Assembly: GCF_003996965.1 (NCBI RefSeq)
Contig: NZ_QWDM01000011.1
Span: forward strand, 62,001-126,000
Origin: Flavobacterium cupreum
Lineage (GTDB): Bacteria; Bacteroidota; Bacteroidia; Flavobacteriales; Flavobacteriaceae
Direction: 5' to 3'
Length of the DNA: 64,000 nt
Shown here: piece by piece, positions 8,596-18,257 of the stretch
How positions within the stretch are numbered: the first letter of the stretch is position 1
Layout: each line of letters starts with the position of its first letter
Program-made: the position numbers and the translations under genes
The notes under the pieces: generated by a model
Told to the model about the DNA's origin: nothing
Seen by the model: only the letters and a program-made list of their open reading frames with translations
Databases searched by the model: none

Positions 8596-8907
8596 ATGAA
8601 TTTATCACAAGAAGATTGGGTTGCCCAACTGGCTGCTGACGAGAATGCAGTTATACTTGACGTAAGAACTCAGGACGAGTTTAATGACGGTTATATCGAA
8701 AATGCCGTTAATATTGATATTAATAAAGGACAAGGTTTTATTTACGAAATCGAAGAATTAGATAAAAACAAAAATTATTACGTGTACTGCCGTTCCGGAG
8801 CCAGAAGTGCGAAAGCATGTCAGGTTATGAACGAGTTAGGAATCGAAAATGCCTATAATTTATTAGGCGGAATCCTTGACTGGGAAGGCGAAACCGTAAA
8901 TCCATAA
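8596..8907 (+). CDS. Single-domain rhodanese
   Basis: A 103-residue protein made of one rhodanese domain. The active-site loop CRSGARS (Cys near residue 75) is intact, preceded by VILDVRTQDEFNDGYI (substrate-side motif) and followed by NAYNLLGGILDWEG. It transfers sulfane sulfur through a cysteine persulfide in the cytosol. The nearby TSUP transporter and Crp/Fnr regulator suggest a small sulfur-handling group, although this gene points the other way across a 610-base gap. A strong intrinsic terminator follows immediately, so it is monocistronic. Confidence 0.92.
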   Translation: MNLSQEDWVAQLAADENAVILDVRTQDEFNDGYIENAVNIDINKGQGFIYEIEELDKNKNYYVYCRSGARSAKACQVMNELGIENAYNLLGGILDWEGETVNP

Positions 8908-8914
8908 AAAAATG

Positions 8915-8941
8915 AAGAGGCCTGAAAAGCCTCTTTTTTCT
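8915..8941 (+). terminator. Rho-independent terminator after rhodanese
   Basis: Stem AAGAGGC/GCCTCTT with a 7-nt loop (CTGAAAA) and a run of T. Confidence 0.85.
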
Positions 8942-8982
8942 TTTCAAACGCTATTAATAACCAAATTATAAATTACCGGACT

Positions 8983-10563
8983 ATGAGTTTAATACCCGAA
9001 GAATTTCAGATTAAAACCCTTATCAATCAGGATACCTATCTTGTAAATGGGGAACTAAAACAATGGACAGGGCAGACCACACCTGTTTTTTCTACCATTT
9101 CATCTACAGAAAAATATACGCCGACCTTATTAGGTTCCATTCCGTTTATGGGAGAGAAAGAAGCTGCTGAAGTAGTTGAGGCTGCCAATGGTGCCTACAA
9201 TAAAGGTCAGGGCTTATGGCCAACGATGAAAGTCGCTGACCGAATTAAATGCATGGAAAATTTCGTAAGACAAATGAAGGATACCCGCGAAGAAGTGGTA
9301 AAACTTCTGATGTGGGAAATAGGAAAAAACCTTGGCGATTCGCAAAAAGAATTTGACAGAACAGTTGAATATATTCAGGATACAATTGACAGTTATAAAG
9401 AATTAAACGGACGCAGTTCGCATTTTGAAAAAGTGCAGGGCGTCAATGCCATGATTCGCCGCGGACCTCTTGGTGTTGTCTTGTGTCTTGGACCTTATAA
9501 TTATCCCTTAAACGAAACTTTTTCATTGCTGATCCCGGCTTTGATTATGGGGAACACGGTTATTTTTAAACCGGCAAAACATGGCGTTTTATGTATTTCA
9601 CCATTATTACGTGCTTTTAGAAGCAGTTTTCCTAAAGGTGTTATTAATATCGTTTACGGAAGAGGTCGCGAAATTGCCTCTCCAATCATGAAATCCGGAA
9701 AAATTGATGTTTTGGCATTAATTGGAAACAGCAAATCAGCAATAGCCTTACAGGATCAGCATCCGAATAAAAACAGATTACGTCTGATTTTAGGCCTGGA
9801 AGCTAAAAACCCCGCGATTATTTTACCGGATGCCGATTTGGATCTGGCGATTCAGGAATGTATTGCAGGAACTTTATCGTTCAACGGTCAGCGTTGTACG
9901 GCTTTGAAAGTTTTATATGTACATGAATCTATTGCAGAAGAATTTAACAAACGTTTTTCCGAAAAAGTAGACGGATTGCTGTTCGGAAATCCATGGGAAA
10001 AAGGTGTTGCACTAACACCGCTTCCTGAAACAGAGAAACCAAAATATATTCAGGGTTTAATTGATGATGCAACTTCAAAAGGAGCAAAAATCCTGAACGA
10101 AAAAGGAGGTAAACATACCGAGAATTATATTTTTCCGGCCGTTTTATTTCCTGTAAATAAACAAATGAGAGTGTATCACGAAGAACAATTTGGACCTGTA
10201 GTGCCCATTATTTCTTTTAAACATATTGATGAACCTCTTGATGATATGGCCGAATCAAATTACGGGCAACAGGTAAGTTTGTTCGGAAAAGATATCAAAA
10301 CTTTAGCACCGCTTATCGATTCCTTGGTAAACTTAGTTTGCAGGGTAAATCTGAACAGTTCCTGCCAAAGAGGTCCGGATGCCTTTCCTTTTACAGGACG
10401 TAAAGATTCTGCAGTAGGTACCCTAAGTATCCCGGATGCCTTGCGTTCTTTCTCTATTCGTACGTTCGTAGCTTCAAAAGATATCGCTTATAATAATGAA
10501 ATCCTGCAGGAATTGCTGAACAGCAAGGAATCGAATTTCATTAATACCGATTATATTTTGTAG
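8983..10563 (+). CDS. gapN: NADP-dependent glyceraldehyde-3-phosphate dehydrogenase (non-phosphorylating)
   Basis: A 526-residue aldehyde dehydrogenase. Catalytic residues are all present: Asn173 in GPYNYPLNE, Glu273 in GLEAKNP and Cys305 in FNGQRCTALK. The C-terminal block with NSSCQRGPDAFPFTGRKDS is typical of GapN-type enzymes. These oxidise glyceraldehyde-3-phosphate irreversibly to 3-phosphoglycerate with NADP+, yielding NADPH in the cytosol and bypassing ATP formation. The N-terminal 60 residues are longer than in streptococcal GapN. It lies between two terminators and is a single-gene unit. If the substrate differs it is still an ALDH-superfamily enzyme. Confidence 0.8.
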   Translation: MSLIPEEFQIKTLINQDTYLVNGELKQWTGQTTPVFSTISSTEKYTPTLLGSIPFMGEKEAAEVVEAANGAYNKGQGLWPTMKVADRIKCMENFVRQMKDTREEVVKLLMWEIGKNLGDSQKEFDRTVEYIQDTIDSYKELNGRSSHFEKVQGVNAMIRRGPLGVVLCLGPYNYPLNETFSLLIPALIMGNTVIFKPAKHGVLCISPLLRAFRSSFPKGVINIVYGRGREIASPIMKSGKIDVLALIGNSKSAIALQDQHPNKNRLRLILGLEAKNPAIILPDADLDLAIQECIAGTLSFNGQRCTALKVLYVHESIAEEFNKRFSEKVDGLLFGNPWEKGVALTPLPETEKPKYIQGLIDDATSKGAKILNEKGGKHTENYIFPAVLFPVNKQMRVYHEEQFGPVVPIISFKHIDEPLDDMAESNYGQQVSLFGKDIKTLAPLIDSLVNLVCRVNLNSSCQRGPDAFPFTGRKDSAVGTLSIPDALRSFSIRTFVASKDIAYNNEILQELLNSKESNFINTDYIL

Positions 10564-10591
10564 TTTCAGGGTTATATATTAATTGTAGATC

Positions 10592-10626
10592 ACCGTCTTT
10601 TTCTTTTTTGAAAAAGGCGGTTTTTT
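10592..10626 (+). terminator. Rho-independent terminator after gapN
   Basis: Stem ACCGTCTTTTTC/GAAAAAGGCGGT with a T loop and a trailing T run. Confidence 0.8.
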
Positions 10627-10841
10627 CTTTTTGAGTTGCTGAGCTTCTGAGATGCTGAGGTTCTGAGTTTCTTTTTATCTTTTGTAAAATAGGTCTGTAT
10701 TTTTTTCTTCATCCAAAACTGCAACATTTAGAATTGGATGGAATCAGAAACCGACGAAAAATATTATTTAGATAAAATGTAACATAATTTAAATAAAGCT
10801 TCTAATATTGTAATCGACTAAATCATCAATTTATAAAAACT

Positions 10842-12713
10842 ATGAGAAAAAAAGCACACCAATTACTACTGTTTGGTTTTCTGTTTTTAATGCAATACGG
10901 CTTTTCGCAAGAGCTTTATATGCCAAGGAATATCAAAGAAGCCTATGCAAAAGGCACTCGTTCAGCAGACGGGAAGCCCGGGAAAAAATACTGGCAGAAT
11001 CATGGTAAGTATACTATGGATCTTACGGTGAATGCAGCTACCAAAGTAGTGAGCGGGACTGAAACCATCATCTATGAAAACAACAGTCCTGATAGTTTGA
11101 GAAATTTACCAATCCGTTTTGTAAACAATCTTCATAAACCATCTTCTCCACGCGGCGGATCTGTCAGTGATGATTTTTTAAGTGACGGACTAACCATCAC
11201 TTTATTGAAGGTGGAAGGCGAAGTTTATAAAGAAGACGCCAGAAGCTGGGGTACGGTAGGGAATGTAAAACTTAAAAAAGCGATCCCTCCACATTCAAAA
11301 ATCACTATCAATATCGACTGGAATTACCCTTTATCTAAAGAAAGCGGAAGAGAAGGACAAATTGACAATACTACTTTCTTTGTAGCGTATAGTTATCCGA
11401 GAGTAACCGTTTTTGATGATTACAACGGTTGGGACCGATTGCCACATACCGATCGTCAGGAGTTTTATAATGATTTTAATGACTATACGTATTCGGTTAA
11501 AGCACCCAAAAATTATGTGGTTTACGGTACCGGAGATTTATTGAATCCGGATGAAGTTTTGAATCCGGAATTTTCAGCACGTTTGAAAAAATCATATACA
11601 ACCGATGAAGTGCTTCATATCGCTAACGAGCAGGAAATGAAAAGTGGTGCTGTTACCAAACAAAACGACTGGAATACCTGGAAATTTGAAGCCAAAAATA
11701 TTTCAGACGTCTGTTTCGGACTAAGTGATCATTACTTATGGGATGCCAGCAGCGTTTTGGTTGACAAAAAAACAAATCGCCGTGCGAGTGTTCAGGCAGC
11801 GTATGATGTAAAAGGAACTGATTTTGTAGCTTCAGTAAAAAACAATCAATATGCCTTAGACTGGTTTTCGAACAACTGGCCGGGAGTTCCGTATCCTTTT
11901 TCAAAAATGACCGCTTTTCAGGGATTTGCCGACATGGAATATCCAATGATGTGTAATGATTCTCAAATGGGGGATCCTGTTTTTGCACAACTGGTACAGG
12001 ATCATGAAGTGGCACATACTTATTTTCCTTTTTACATGGGAATCAACGAAACCCGTTACGCTTTTATGGATGAAGGCTGGGCTACCACCTTCGAATATCT
12101 AATCGGAACGGCAGAACACGGAAAAGAAGCTGCCGATAAATTTTACAAACAATTCAGGGTTGCGCAATACATCAACGATCCTTCAACAGAAGAAGATCAG
12201 CCGATTATTTCTATGTCTACGCAGGTTTCAGGACCGGGTTACGGAAATAACTCCTATGGTAAAGCTTCTCTTTCTTATATCGCTTTAAAAGACCTGTTGG
12301 GTGATGATTTGTTCAAAAAGTCATTGCACGCCTACATGGACAACTGGAATGGCAAACACCCAATTCCGTGGGATTATTTTAATTCGATCAATAGTGCTTC
12401 AGGAAAGAACCTGAACTGGTTTTTCAACAACTGGTTTTTCACGAATAATTACATCGATCTTTCCGTTAAAAGTGCAGATGCCAAAACTGTTTCGATAGAA
12501 AATGTGGGTGGCTTTGCGATTCCGTTTGAGGTGAATGTTGTATATGCAGACGGTACACAAGAAGCATTGCATCAGACTCCTGCTATCTGGGAAAAGAACC
12601 AAAAAGTGGCGACAATTACTTTAAAAAGTAAAAAGCAAATTAAAGAAATCACAGTTGACAATGGTATTTTTCTGGACGCAACGCCAGCGAATAATACTTG
12701 GAAAAGCAAATAA
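10842..12713 (+). CDS. Secreted M1-family metallopeptidase
   Basis: A 623-residue protein with a signal peptide (MRKKAHQLLLFGFLFLMQYG, cleaved near SQ). The gluzincin zinc site is complete: HEVAH near residues 388-392, then 18 residues and the Glu of MDEGW. The upstream block GFADMEYP corresponds to the exopeptidase GxMEN motif, altered after ME. M1 enzymes are zinc aminopeptidases; this one would act in the periplasm or at the surface on peptides. The altered GxMEN motif leaves N-terminal specificity less certain. It is a single-gene unit ending at a terminator, and a GNAT gene follows. Confidence 0.88.
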   Translation: MRKKAHQLLLFGFLFLMQYGFSQELYMPRNIKEAYAKGTRSADGKPGKKYWQNHGKYTMDLTVNAATKVVSGTETIIYENNSPDSLRNLPIRFVNNLHKPSSPRGGSVSDDFLSDGLTITLLKVEGEVYKEDARSWGTVGNVKLKKAIPPHSKITINIDWNYPLSKESGREGQIDNTTFFVAYSYPRVTVFDDYNGWDRLPHTDRQEFYNDFNDYTYSVKAPKNYVVYGTGDLLNPDEVLNPEFSARLKKSYTTDEVLHIANEQEMKSGAVTKQNDWNTWKFEAKNISDVCFGLSDHYLWDASSVLVDKKTNRRASVQAAYDVKGTDFVASVKNNQYALDWFSNNWPGVPYPFSKMTAFQGFADMEYPMMCNDSQMGDPVFAQLVQDHEVAHTYFPFYMGINETRYAFMDEGWATTFEYLIGTAEHGKEAADKFYKQFRVAQYINDPSTEEDQPIISMSTQVSGPGYGNNSYGKASLSYIALKDLLGDDLFKKSLHAYMDNWNGKHPIPWDYFNSINSASGKNLNWFFNNWFFTNNYIDLSVKSADAKTVSIENVGGFAIPFEVNVVYADGTQEALHQTPAIWEKNQKVATITLKSKKQIKEITVDNGIFLDATPANNTWKSK

Positions 12714-12722
12714 TTAAAATTT

Positions 12723-12755
12723 AAAAAGTCCCTTGAGTAAAGGGACTTTTTTTTC
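12723..12755 (+). terminator. Rho-independent terminator after the M1 peptidase
   Basis: Stem AAAAAGTCCCTT with AAAGGGACTTTTT, short GAGT loop, followed by T residues. Confidence 0.88.
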
Positions 12756-12763
12756 AAATTAGT

Positions 12764-13168
12764 ATGGAAATCAGAACAATTAAAGCCTCGCAAACCTGGA
12801 ACATCAGGCATGAAGTAATGTGGCCCGTTCAGCCTTTTGAATTTGTGCAGCTGGACGAAGATGATTCCGGATTGCATTTTGGGGTTTTTATCGAAGAAGA
12901 GCTGGTTTCAATAGTTTCCTGTTTTATTGATCGTGATGAAATGCAATTTCGAAAATTGGCCACTTTGGAAGACTATCAGGGAAGAGGAATTGCTTCTGAA
13001 CTATTGCATTTTATTTTAAAACTGGCCAAAGAAAAAGGATTAAAAAAAGTCTGGTGCAATGCCAGAAGAGATAAAAAATCATTTTATGAGAAATTTGGAA
13101 TGTCAGATACGTATAAAATTTTTACAAAATCCGGAAAAATTTTTACTATAATGGAGATTTTATTTTAG
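12764..13168 (+). CDS. GNAT-family N-acetyltransferase
   Basis: A 134-residue single-domain GNAT. The acetyl-CoA pyrophosphate loop is seen as EDYQGRGIASELL (Q/RxxGxG/A) near residues 69-81, followed by an amphipathic helix and the WCNARRDKKSFYEKFGM block typical of motif B. It transfers an acetyl group from acetyl-CoA to an amine; the acceptor is unknown. The start lies 8 nt after the terminator of the peptidase, so its promoter must overlap that region or readthrough occurs. Confidence 0.82.
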   Translation: MEIRTIKASQTWNIRHEVMWPVQPFEFVQLDEDDSGLHFGVFIEEELVSIVSCFIDRDEMQFRKLATLEDYQGRGIASELLHFILKLAKEKGLKKVWCNARRDKKSFYEKFGMSDTYKIFTKSGKIFTIMEILF

Positions 13169-13419
13169 AGCAGGCAATCAAAAAAAAACCTGCCTGAATT
13201 TTTAAATAATCTGTTTTTAAACTCCTGATTAATAACCTGATGTTTATTTATGCAGTTTGTTTTTTATCGAATTCACAATGTCTTAAGTCGTATCTTTTCA
13301 GGCGGTAAAGGCTAAAATTAACAGAATGAAAAAATGAAAACGTTTTCGTTTCTTTCAACTTGTTAAGACTTTCTTATTTTATTTTTTTTATTCCAATCTT
13401 TTATTACTTTCGCACTCAA

Positions 13420-13800
13420 ATGAGAAAGTTAATAGTATTTTTAGTATTCATGAATTTCCTTCTGCTTGGCGGAGGGCAATATCTTAATGCTGAAACTCAC
13501 CAGGGCCCTCATCACAATCTTGAGAAAAGACACCGCGTAAAATTCACCAATCAGGATCAGGGTAATTCAGTAATTGAAGATGCCGATGTAGATCTTGATG
13601 AAGAATGTCTGGGTAACGATACTCTTAAAGACGGACTTTTAAATAAATATTTTACAGCCAATTACAGCTTAGTAGCTAAACTCTATTTGACACTCTCTCG
13701 TCAGCTGGTTGTAAATTCCTATAATCGTTTTGAATTCTTAGCGCCATCTTGTGGCGAGTCAAATCCTATCTATATTACCCAGAGAGTTTTAAGAATCTGA
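13420..13800 (+). CDS. Small secreted protein of unknown function
   Basis: 126 residues from the ATG at 13420; the frame is open to 13360 but those residues lie over AT-rich upstream DNA. An N-terminal hydrophobic segment (KLIVFLVFMNFLLLGGG) ends near residue 24, probably a signal peptide. The mature part begins with a His-rich stretch (ETHQGPHHN), continues through an acidic segment (EDADVDLDEEC), and contains two Cys (DEECLG and APSCGE) that could form a disulfide. It lies 172 nt upstream of the RND efflux operon on the same strand. I recognise no family; the His/acidic make-up might mean metal binding, which is a guess. Confidence 0.5.
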   Translation: MRKLIVFLVFMNFLLLGGGQYLNAETHQGPHHNLEKRHRVKFTNQDQGNSVIEDADVDLDEECLGNDTLKDGLLNKYFTANYSLVAKLYLTLSRQLVVNSYNRFEFLAPSCGESNPIYITQRVLRI

Positions 13801-13972
13801 TTCCTTTTTATACATCGGTTACCAATAAGCGTGATCATGCATAAGTTCGGACAGTATTTTTAAAATACTTTTTCATTCTACGTTTCACGTTTTATTCTGG
13901 CGACTGATTATTTTCAGACCGGGAAAGTTTCTATTCCCATTATTCAATCGCTTAATTTCCATTTATTATACC

Positions 13973-15055
13973 ATGAAAAGAATTGTCGTGTTAACGGGCT
14001 TATATGCCTTGTTGTGCCTTACCAGTTGTACATCAAAAAAAGAAGAAAAAGAAGAAGCTGAAAAATTTACAGTAACCAATCCTGTAAAAATTGATACTTC
14101 GTTTACCAAACAATATGTTTCGCAGATAAAATCTGTCCGAAATATTGAAATCCGCGCTCAGGAAAAAGGATTCCTGCAAAATATTTATGTTGATGAAGGA
14201 CAGTTTGTAAAAGCAGGCCAGCTTTTGTTCCGAATTATGCCAAACATGTATCAGGCGGAATTATTAAAAGCACAGGCGGAACAAAAATCAGTAGAAATTG
14301 AATTGCAAAATTCTAAATTACTGGCCGATAAAAACATCGTTTCCAAAAACGAATTAAGTGTGGCCCAGGCCAAATTGCAATCCGCAAAAGCTGAGGTGGC
14401 ATTAGCAAAACTTCATTTATCATTTACCGAAATCAGAGCTCCGTTTGACGGAACGATCGACAGAATTCCGTTAAAATTAGGAAGTCTTATCGATGAAGGG
14501 GAATTATTGACAAGCCTTTCCGACAACAGTCAGATGTTTGCTTATTTCAACGTTTCAGAACCTGAATATTTACAATATCAAACTGATATAAAAGACCGTG
14601 CAGAAACCAAAGTAGGTTTGGTTCTGGCTAACGGAGATACGTTTAAATACAAAGGGAATGTAGAAGTAATCGAAAGTGAATTTAACAATGAAACCGGAAA
14701 CATTGCTTTCAGAGCAAGATTCCCTAATACAGGTAAATTACTTAGAAATGGTGAAACAGGGCAGGTTCAAATGCTTGTACCGTTAAGAAATGCTATCGTA
14801 ATTCCACAAAAAGCTACGTATGAAATCCAGGACAAAAAATATGTTTTTGTGGTGGATAAAAACAATAAAGTAAGTTCAAAAGAAATTACGATTACTGGTG
14901 AAATTCCCGATTTATATGTCGTAAGCAGCGGACTTACTGAAAATGATAAAATCTTACTGGAAGGCGTTCAGAAAGTAAGAGACAACGATAAAATTAAATA
15001 TGAGTTCCAATCTCCTAAAGAGGTACTGAATCATTTGCGCTTAAAAGCTGAATAG
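13973..15055 (+). CDS. RND efflux periplasmic adaptor (membrane fusion protein)
   Basis: A 360-residue AcrA/HlyD-type adaptor. The signal ends in a lipobox (CLTSC, Cys near residue 19), so it is a lipoprotein anchored in the inner membrane. A biotinyl-lipoyl-like half-motif (GFLQNIYVDEGQFVKAGQLL), a coiled-coil hairpin (about 95-140) and the second half (FTEIRAPFDGTIDRIPLKLG) follow, then the beta-barrel domain. It links the inner-membrane pump with the outer-membrane channel encoded by the next two genes. The pump starts 34 nt downstream, so this is the first gene of a three-gene operon. Substrates cannot be told from the sequence. Confidence 0.93.
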   Translation: MKRIVVLTGLYALLCLTSCTSKKEEKEEAEKFTVTNPVKIDTSFTKQYVSQIKSVRNIEIRAQEKGFLQNIYVDEGQFVKAGQLLFRIMPNMYQAELLKAQAEQKSVEIELQNSKLLADKNIVSKNELSVAQAKLQSAKAEVALAKLHLSFTEIRAPFDGTIDRIPLKLGSLIDEGELLTSLSDNSQMFAYFNVSEPEYLQYQTDIKDRAETKVGLVLANGDTFKYKGNVEVIESEFNNETGNIAFRARFPNTGKLLRNGETGQVQMLVPLRNAIVIPQKATYEIQDKKYVFVVDKNNKVSSKEITITGEIPDLYVVSSGLTENDKILLEGVQKVRDNDKIKYEFQSPKEVLNHLRLKAE

Positions 15056-15089
15056 GTTTAATTGGTTTAATCATTAAAAAAATATAAAA

Positions 15090-18000
15090 ATGTTTAATAA
15101 ATTTATTCAAAGACCAGTACTGTCGATAGTGATATCGCTGATTATTGTCTTTTTAGGGGTATTGTCGGTATTGAATTTACCGATCACCCAATTCCCATCC
15201 ATTTCGCCGCCAATGGTAAACGTTACGGCAGATTACCCTGGATCTAATGGTGAATTGATGATCAAATCGGTTGTTATTCCGTTGGAAAGAGCTTTAAACG
15301 GAGTTCCCGGAATGAAATATATGACTTCTGATGCCGGAAATGACGGTGAAGCAAGTATTCAGGTCGTATTTAACCTTGGTACAGATCCAAATCAGGCTGC
15401 GATTAACGTTCAGAACCGTGTGGCTTCGGTTACAAACAAACTACCTCCATTGGTAGTTAGGGAAGGTGTAAAGATCACCCGTGAGGTTCCGAGTATGCTG
15501 ATGTATGTGAATCTTTACAGTACAGACCCAAATACCGATATGAAGTTCCTGTACAACTATGCAGATATCAATGTATTATCGGAGTTGAAAAGGGTAAATG
15601 GTATCGGATCCGGGGATATTTTGGGAACACGTGAATATGCGATGCGTATCTGGCTGAAACCTGACCGTATGTTAGCTTATAAAATATCTGCCGATGAGGT
15701 GATGGAAGCATTATCAAGCCAGAGTTTAGAGGCTTCACCTGGTAAAACAGGAGAAAGTTCCGGTAAAAGATCTCAGGCCTTCGAATATGTACTGAAATAT
15801 TCCGGACGTTTTACAACGAAAGAACAATATGAGAATATTGTCGTAAAATCAAATAGTAACGGAGAACTTTTACGTCTTAAAGATGTGGCCAAAGTTGAAT
15901 TCGGAAGTTCGATGTATGATATTTATTCGAATTTGAATGGTAAGCCGTCTGCGGCTATTGTATTGAAACAATCTTTTGGAAGTAATGCCAATCAGGTTAT
16001 CGAAGATGTAAAGGCCAAACTGGAGAAAATCAAGCAAAAATTCCCAAAAGGAATGGATTATGAAATCTCTTATGACGTTTCTAAATTCTTAGATGCTTCT
16101 ATCGAAAAAGTAATTCACACCTTAGTTGAAGCGTTTATTCTGGTAGGATTGGTGGTATTCCTTTTCTTGGGAGACTGGCGTTCAACGATTATTCCGGCGA
16201 TTGCGGTACCTGTTTCGCTGGTTGGGACTTTTATCTTCATGACCTTTTTTGATATTTCATTAAACCTGATCACATTATTTGCTTTAGTACTTGCTATTGG
16301 AGTCGTCGTCGATGATGCGATTGTGGTTATTGAAGCCGTACACGCCAAGATGGAAGAAGAACATCTTTCGGCACTGAAAGCAACCAAAAAAGCAATGCAC
16401 GAGATTGCAGGAGCTATTATTGCGATTACGTTCCTGATGGCTGCGGTATTTATTCCGGTGGCCTTTATGTCCGGTCCTGTGGGAGTATTTTACAGACAGT
16501 TTTCGATTACAATGGCAACAGCGATTATACTTTCGGGTATTGTGGCTTTGACTTTAACACCGGCACTTTGTGCAATGATGTTGAAAAATAATCACGGTAA
16601 ACCTAAAAAGAAAACGCCTGTAAACAGATTTATAGACGGATTTAACAACAAGTTCAATCTGGCACAGGGGAAATACCAAAACGTATTGGCTACAATTGTA
16701 AACAGAAGAGCGGTTACGATTATTGCACTTTTAGGGTTTTGCGCCGGAACATGGTTAATCAGTAGTACCGTTCCTTCCGGATTTATTCCGAATGAGGATC
16801 AGGGTATGTTTTATGCTATTATTCAGACGCCTCCGGGATCATCATTGGAAAGAACCAATAATATTGCCGAGAAATTGCAAAAAATTGCCGAAACGGTAGA
16901 AGGAGTAAAATCGGTTTCTTCACTTGCAGGTTATGAAATTTTGACGGAAGGTACCGGATCGAATGCGGGAACCTGTCTGATCAATCTTAAAGACTGGAAC
17001 GACAGAAAACAATCCGTACAGGAAATTATGACGGAACTGGAAGAAAAATCGAAAGATATTCCGGGTGCCAATATCGAGTTTTTCCAACCGCCTGCGGTAC
17101 CGGGATACGGAGCAGCGGGAGGATTTGAACTTCGTTTGCTGGACAAAACGGGTTCCGGTGATTATCGAAAAATGGAAACCATCAATAATGAGTTTGTAAG
17201 AGAACTGAACAAACGCAAGGAGCTATCAAATGTCTTTAGTTTCTTTAGCGCCAGTTTCCCGCAATACATGATGAAAGTAGACAATGACCTGGCACAGCAA
17301 AAAGGAATTTCTATAGAAAATGCGATGAATACCTTGTCAACGCTTGTGGGAAGTAACTACGAAATCAGTTTCATCAAGTACGGAATTAATTATAAAGTAA
17401 TCGTTCAGGCGGCTCCGGAATACCGTGCACAGCCGGATGATATTTTAAAACTTTACGTGAAAAACAATCGTGATGAAATGGTCCCTTTTTCTGCCTTTAT
17501 GAAATTAGAAAAAGTATACGGTCTTTCAGAGATTACGAGACACAATATGTATACTTCTACTGAAATTAGTGGTGGTGCCGCTCCGGGATATAGTAGTGGT
17601 ACAGCGATTAAAGTAATTCAGGAAGTAGCTGCCGAGAAATTGCCAAGGGGTTATGATATTGACTGGGCAGGTATTTCTGCCGATGAGGTAGCACAGGGAA
17701 ATCAGGCCATTTGGGTATTCTTAATCTGTTTGGGATTTGTATATCTGGTTTTAGCAGCGCAATACGAAAGTTTTATTTTGCCATTATCGGTGATCCTTTC
17801 TTTACCGGCCGGTATTTTTGGAGCCTTCCTTTTATTAAAATTAACAGGATTAGAGAATAATATCTATGCTCAGGTGGCCATGGTAATGCTTATTGGTCTT
17901 TTAGGTAAAAATGCCGTATTGATTGTAGAATTTGCCATACAAAGGCACGCTGCAGGGAAAACGGTTTTAGAAGCCGCCATGGAAGGTGCCAAAGCAAGGT

Positions 18001-18257
18001 TCCGTCCTATTTTAATGACTTCATTTGCTTTTATAGCCGGATTACTGCCACTTGCTTTTGCTTCTGGTCCGGGTAAGATTGGGAATAGAACAATTGGTAC
18101 AGCAGCTGCCGGAGGTATGCTTGTAGGAACCATATGCGGGGTATTCGTTATTCCTGGATTGTATTACATTTTTGCCAAAATATCAGAGAAACACAAACTG
18201 GTAAAAAATGAAGAAGAGAATCCATTAACCGAAGAAATTGATGATAATCATGTATAA
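15090..18257 (+). CDS. RND efflux pump (HAE-1/AcrB family)
   Basis: A 1055-residue pump with 12 predicted membrane helices and two large periplasmic loops, the usual AcrB size. The proton-relay pair is present as GVVVDDAIVV in helix 4, and the partner lysine lies in LLGKNAVLIVEFA in helix 10. The N-terminus (FIQRPVLSIVISLII) and FIPNEDQGMFY block are also typical. It exports amphiphilic drugs, dyes or bile-type compounds from the periplasm using the proton gradient. The outer-membrane factor gene overlaps its 3' end by 8 nt, pointing to translational coupling. Confidence 0.96.
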   Translation: MFNKFIQRPVLSIVISLIIVFLGVLSVLNLPITQFPSISPPMVNVTADYPGSNGELMIKSVVIPLERALNGVPGMKYMTSDAGNDGEASIQVVFNLGTDPNQAAINVQNRVASVTNKLPPLVVREGVKITREVPSMLMYVNLYSTDPNTDMKFLYNYADINVLSELKRVNGIGSGDILGTREYAMRIWLKPDRMLAYKISADEVMEALSSQSLEASPGKTGESSGKRSQAFEYVLKYSGRFTTKEQYENIVVKSNSNGELLRLKDVAKVEFGSSMYDIYSNLNGKPSAAIVLKQSFGSNANQVIEDVKAKLEKIKQKFPKGMDYEISYDVSKFLDASIEKVIHTLVEAFILVGLVVFLFLGDWRSTIIPAIAVPVSLVGTFIFMTFFDISLNLITLFALVLAIGVVVDDAIVVIEAVHAKMEEEHLSALKATKKAMHEIAGAIIAITFLMAAVFIPVAFMSGPVGVFYRQFSITMATAIILSGIVALTLTPALCAMMLKNNHGKPKKKTPVNRFIDGFNNKFNLAQGKYQNVLATIVNRRAVTIIALLGFCAGTWLISSTVPSGFIPNEDQGMFYAIIQTPPGSSLERTNNIAEKLQKIAETVEGVKSVSSLAGYEILTEGTGSNAGTCLINLKDWNDRKQSVQEIMTELEEKSKDIPGANIEFFQPPAVPGYGAAGGFELRLLDKTGSGDYRKMETINNEFVRELNKRKELSNVFSFFSASFPQYMMKVDNDLAQQKGISIENAMNTLSTLVGSNYEISFIKYGINYKVIVQAAPEYRAQPDDILKLYVKNNRDEMVPFSAFMKLEKVYGLSEITRHNMYTSTEISGGAAPGYSSGTAIKVIQEVAAEKLPRGYDIDWAGISADEVAQGNQAIWVFLICLGFVYLVLAAQYESFILPLSVILSLPAGIFGAFLLLKLTGLENNIYAQVAMVMLIGLLGKNAVLIVEFAIQRHAAGKTVLEAAMEGAKARFRPILMTSFAFIAGLLPLAFASGPGKIGNRTIGTAAAGGMLVGTICGVFVIPGLYYIFAKISEKHKLVKNEEENPLTEEIDDNHV

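Noticed and set aside
12572..12877. 101-codon reverse frame overlapping the M1 peptidase end and GNAT start
   Set aside because: It runs antisense through two real genes and a terminator; composition is not protein-like.
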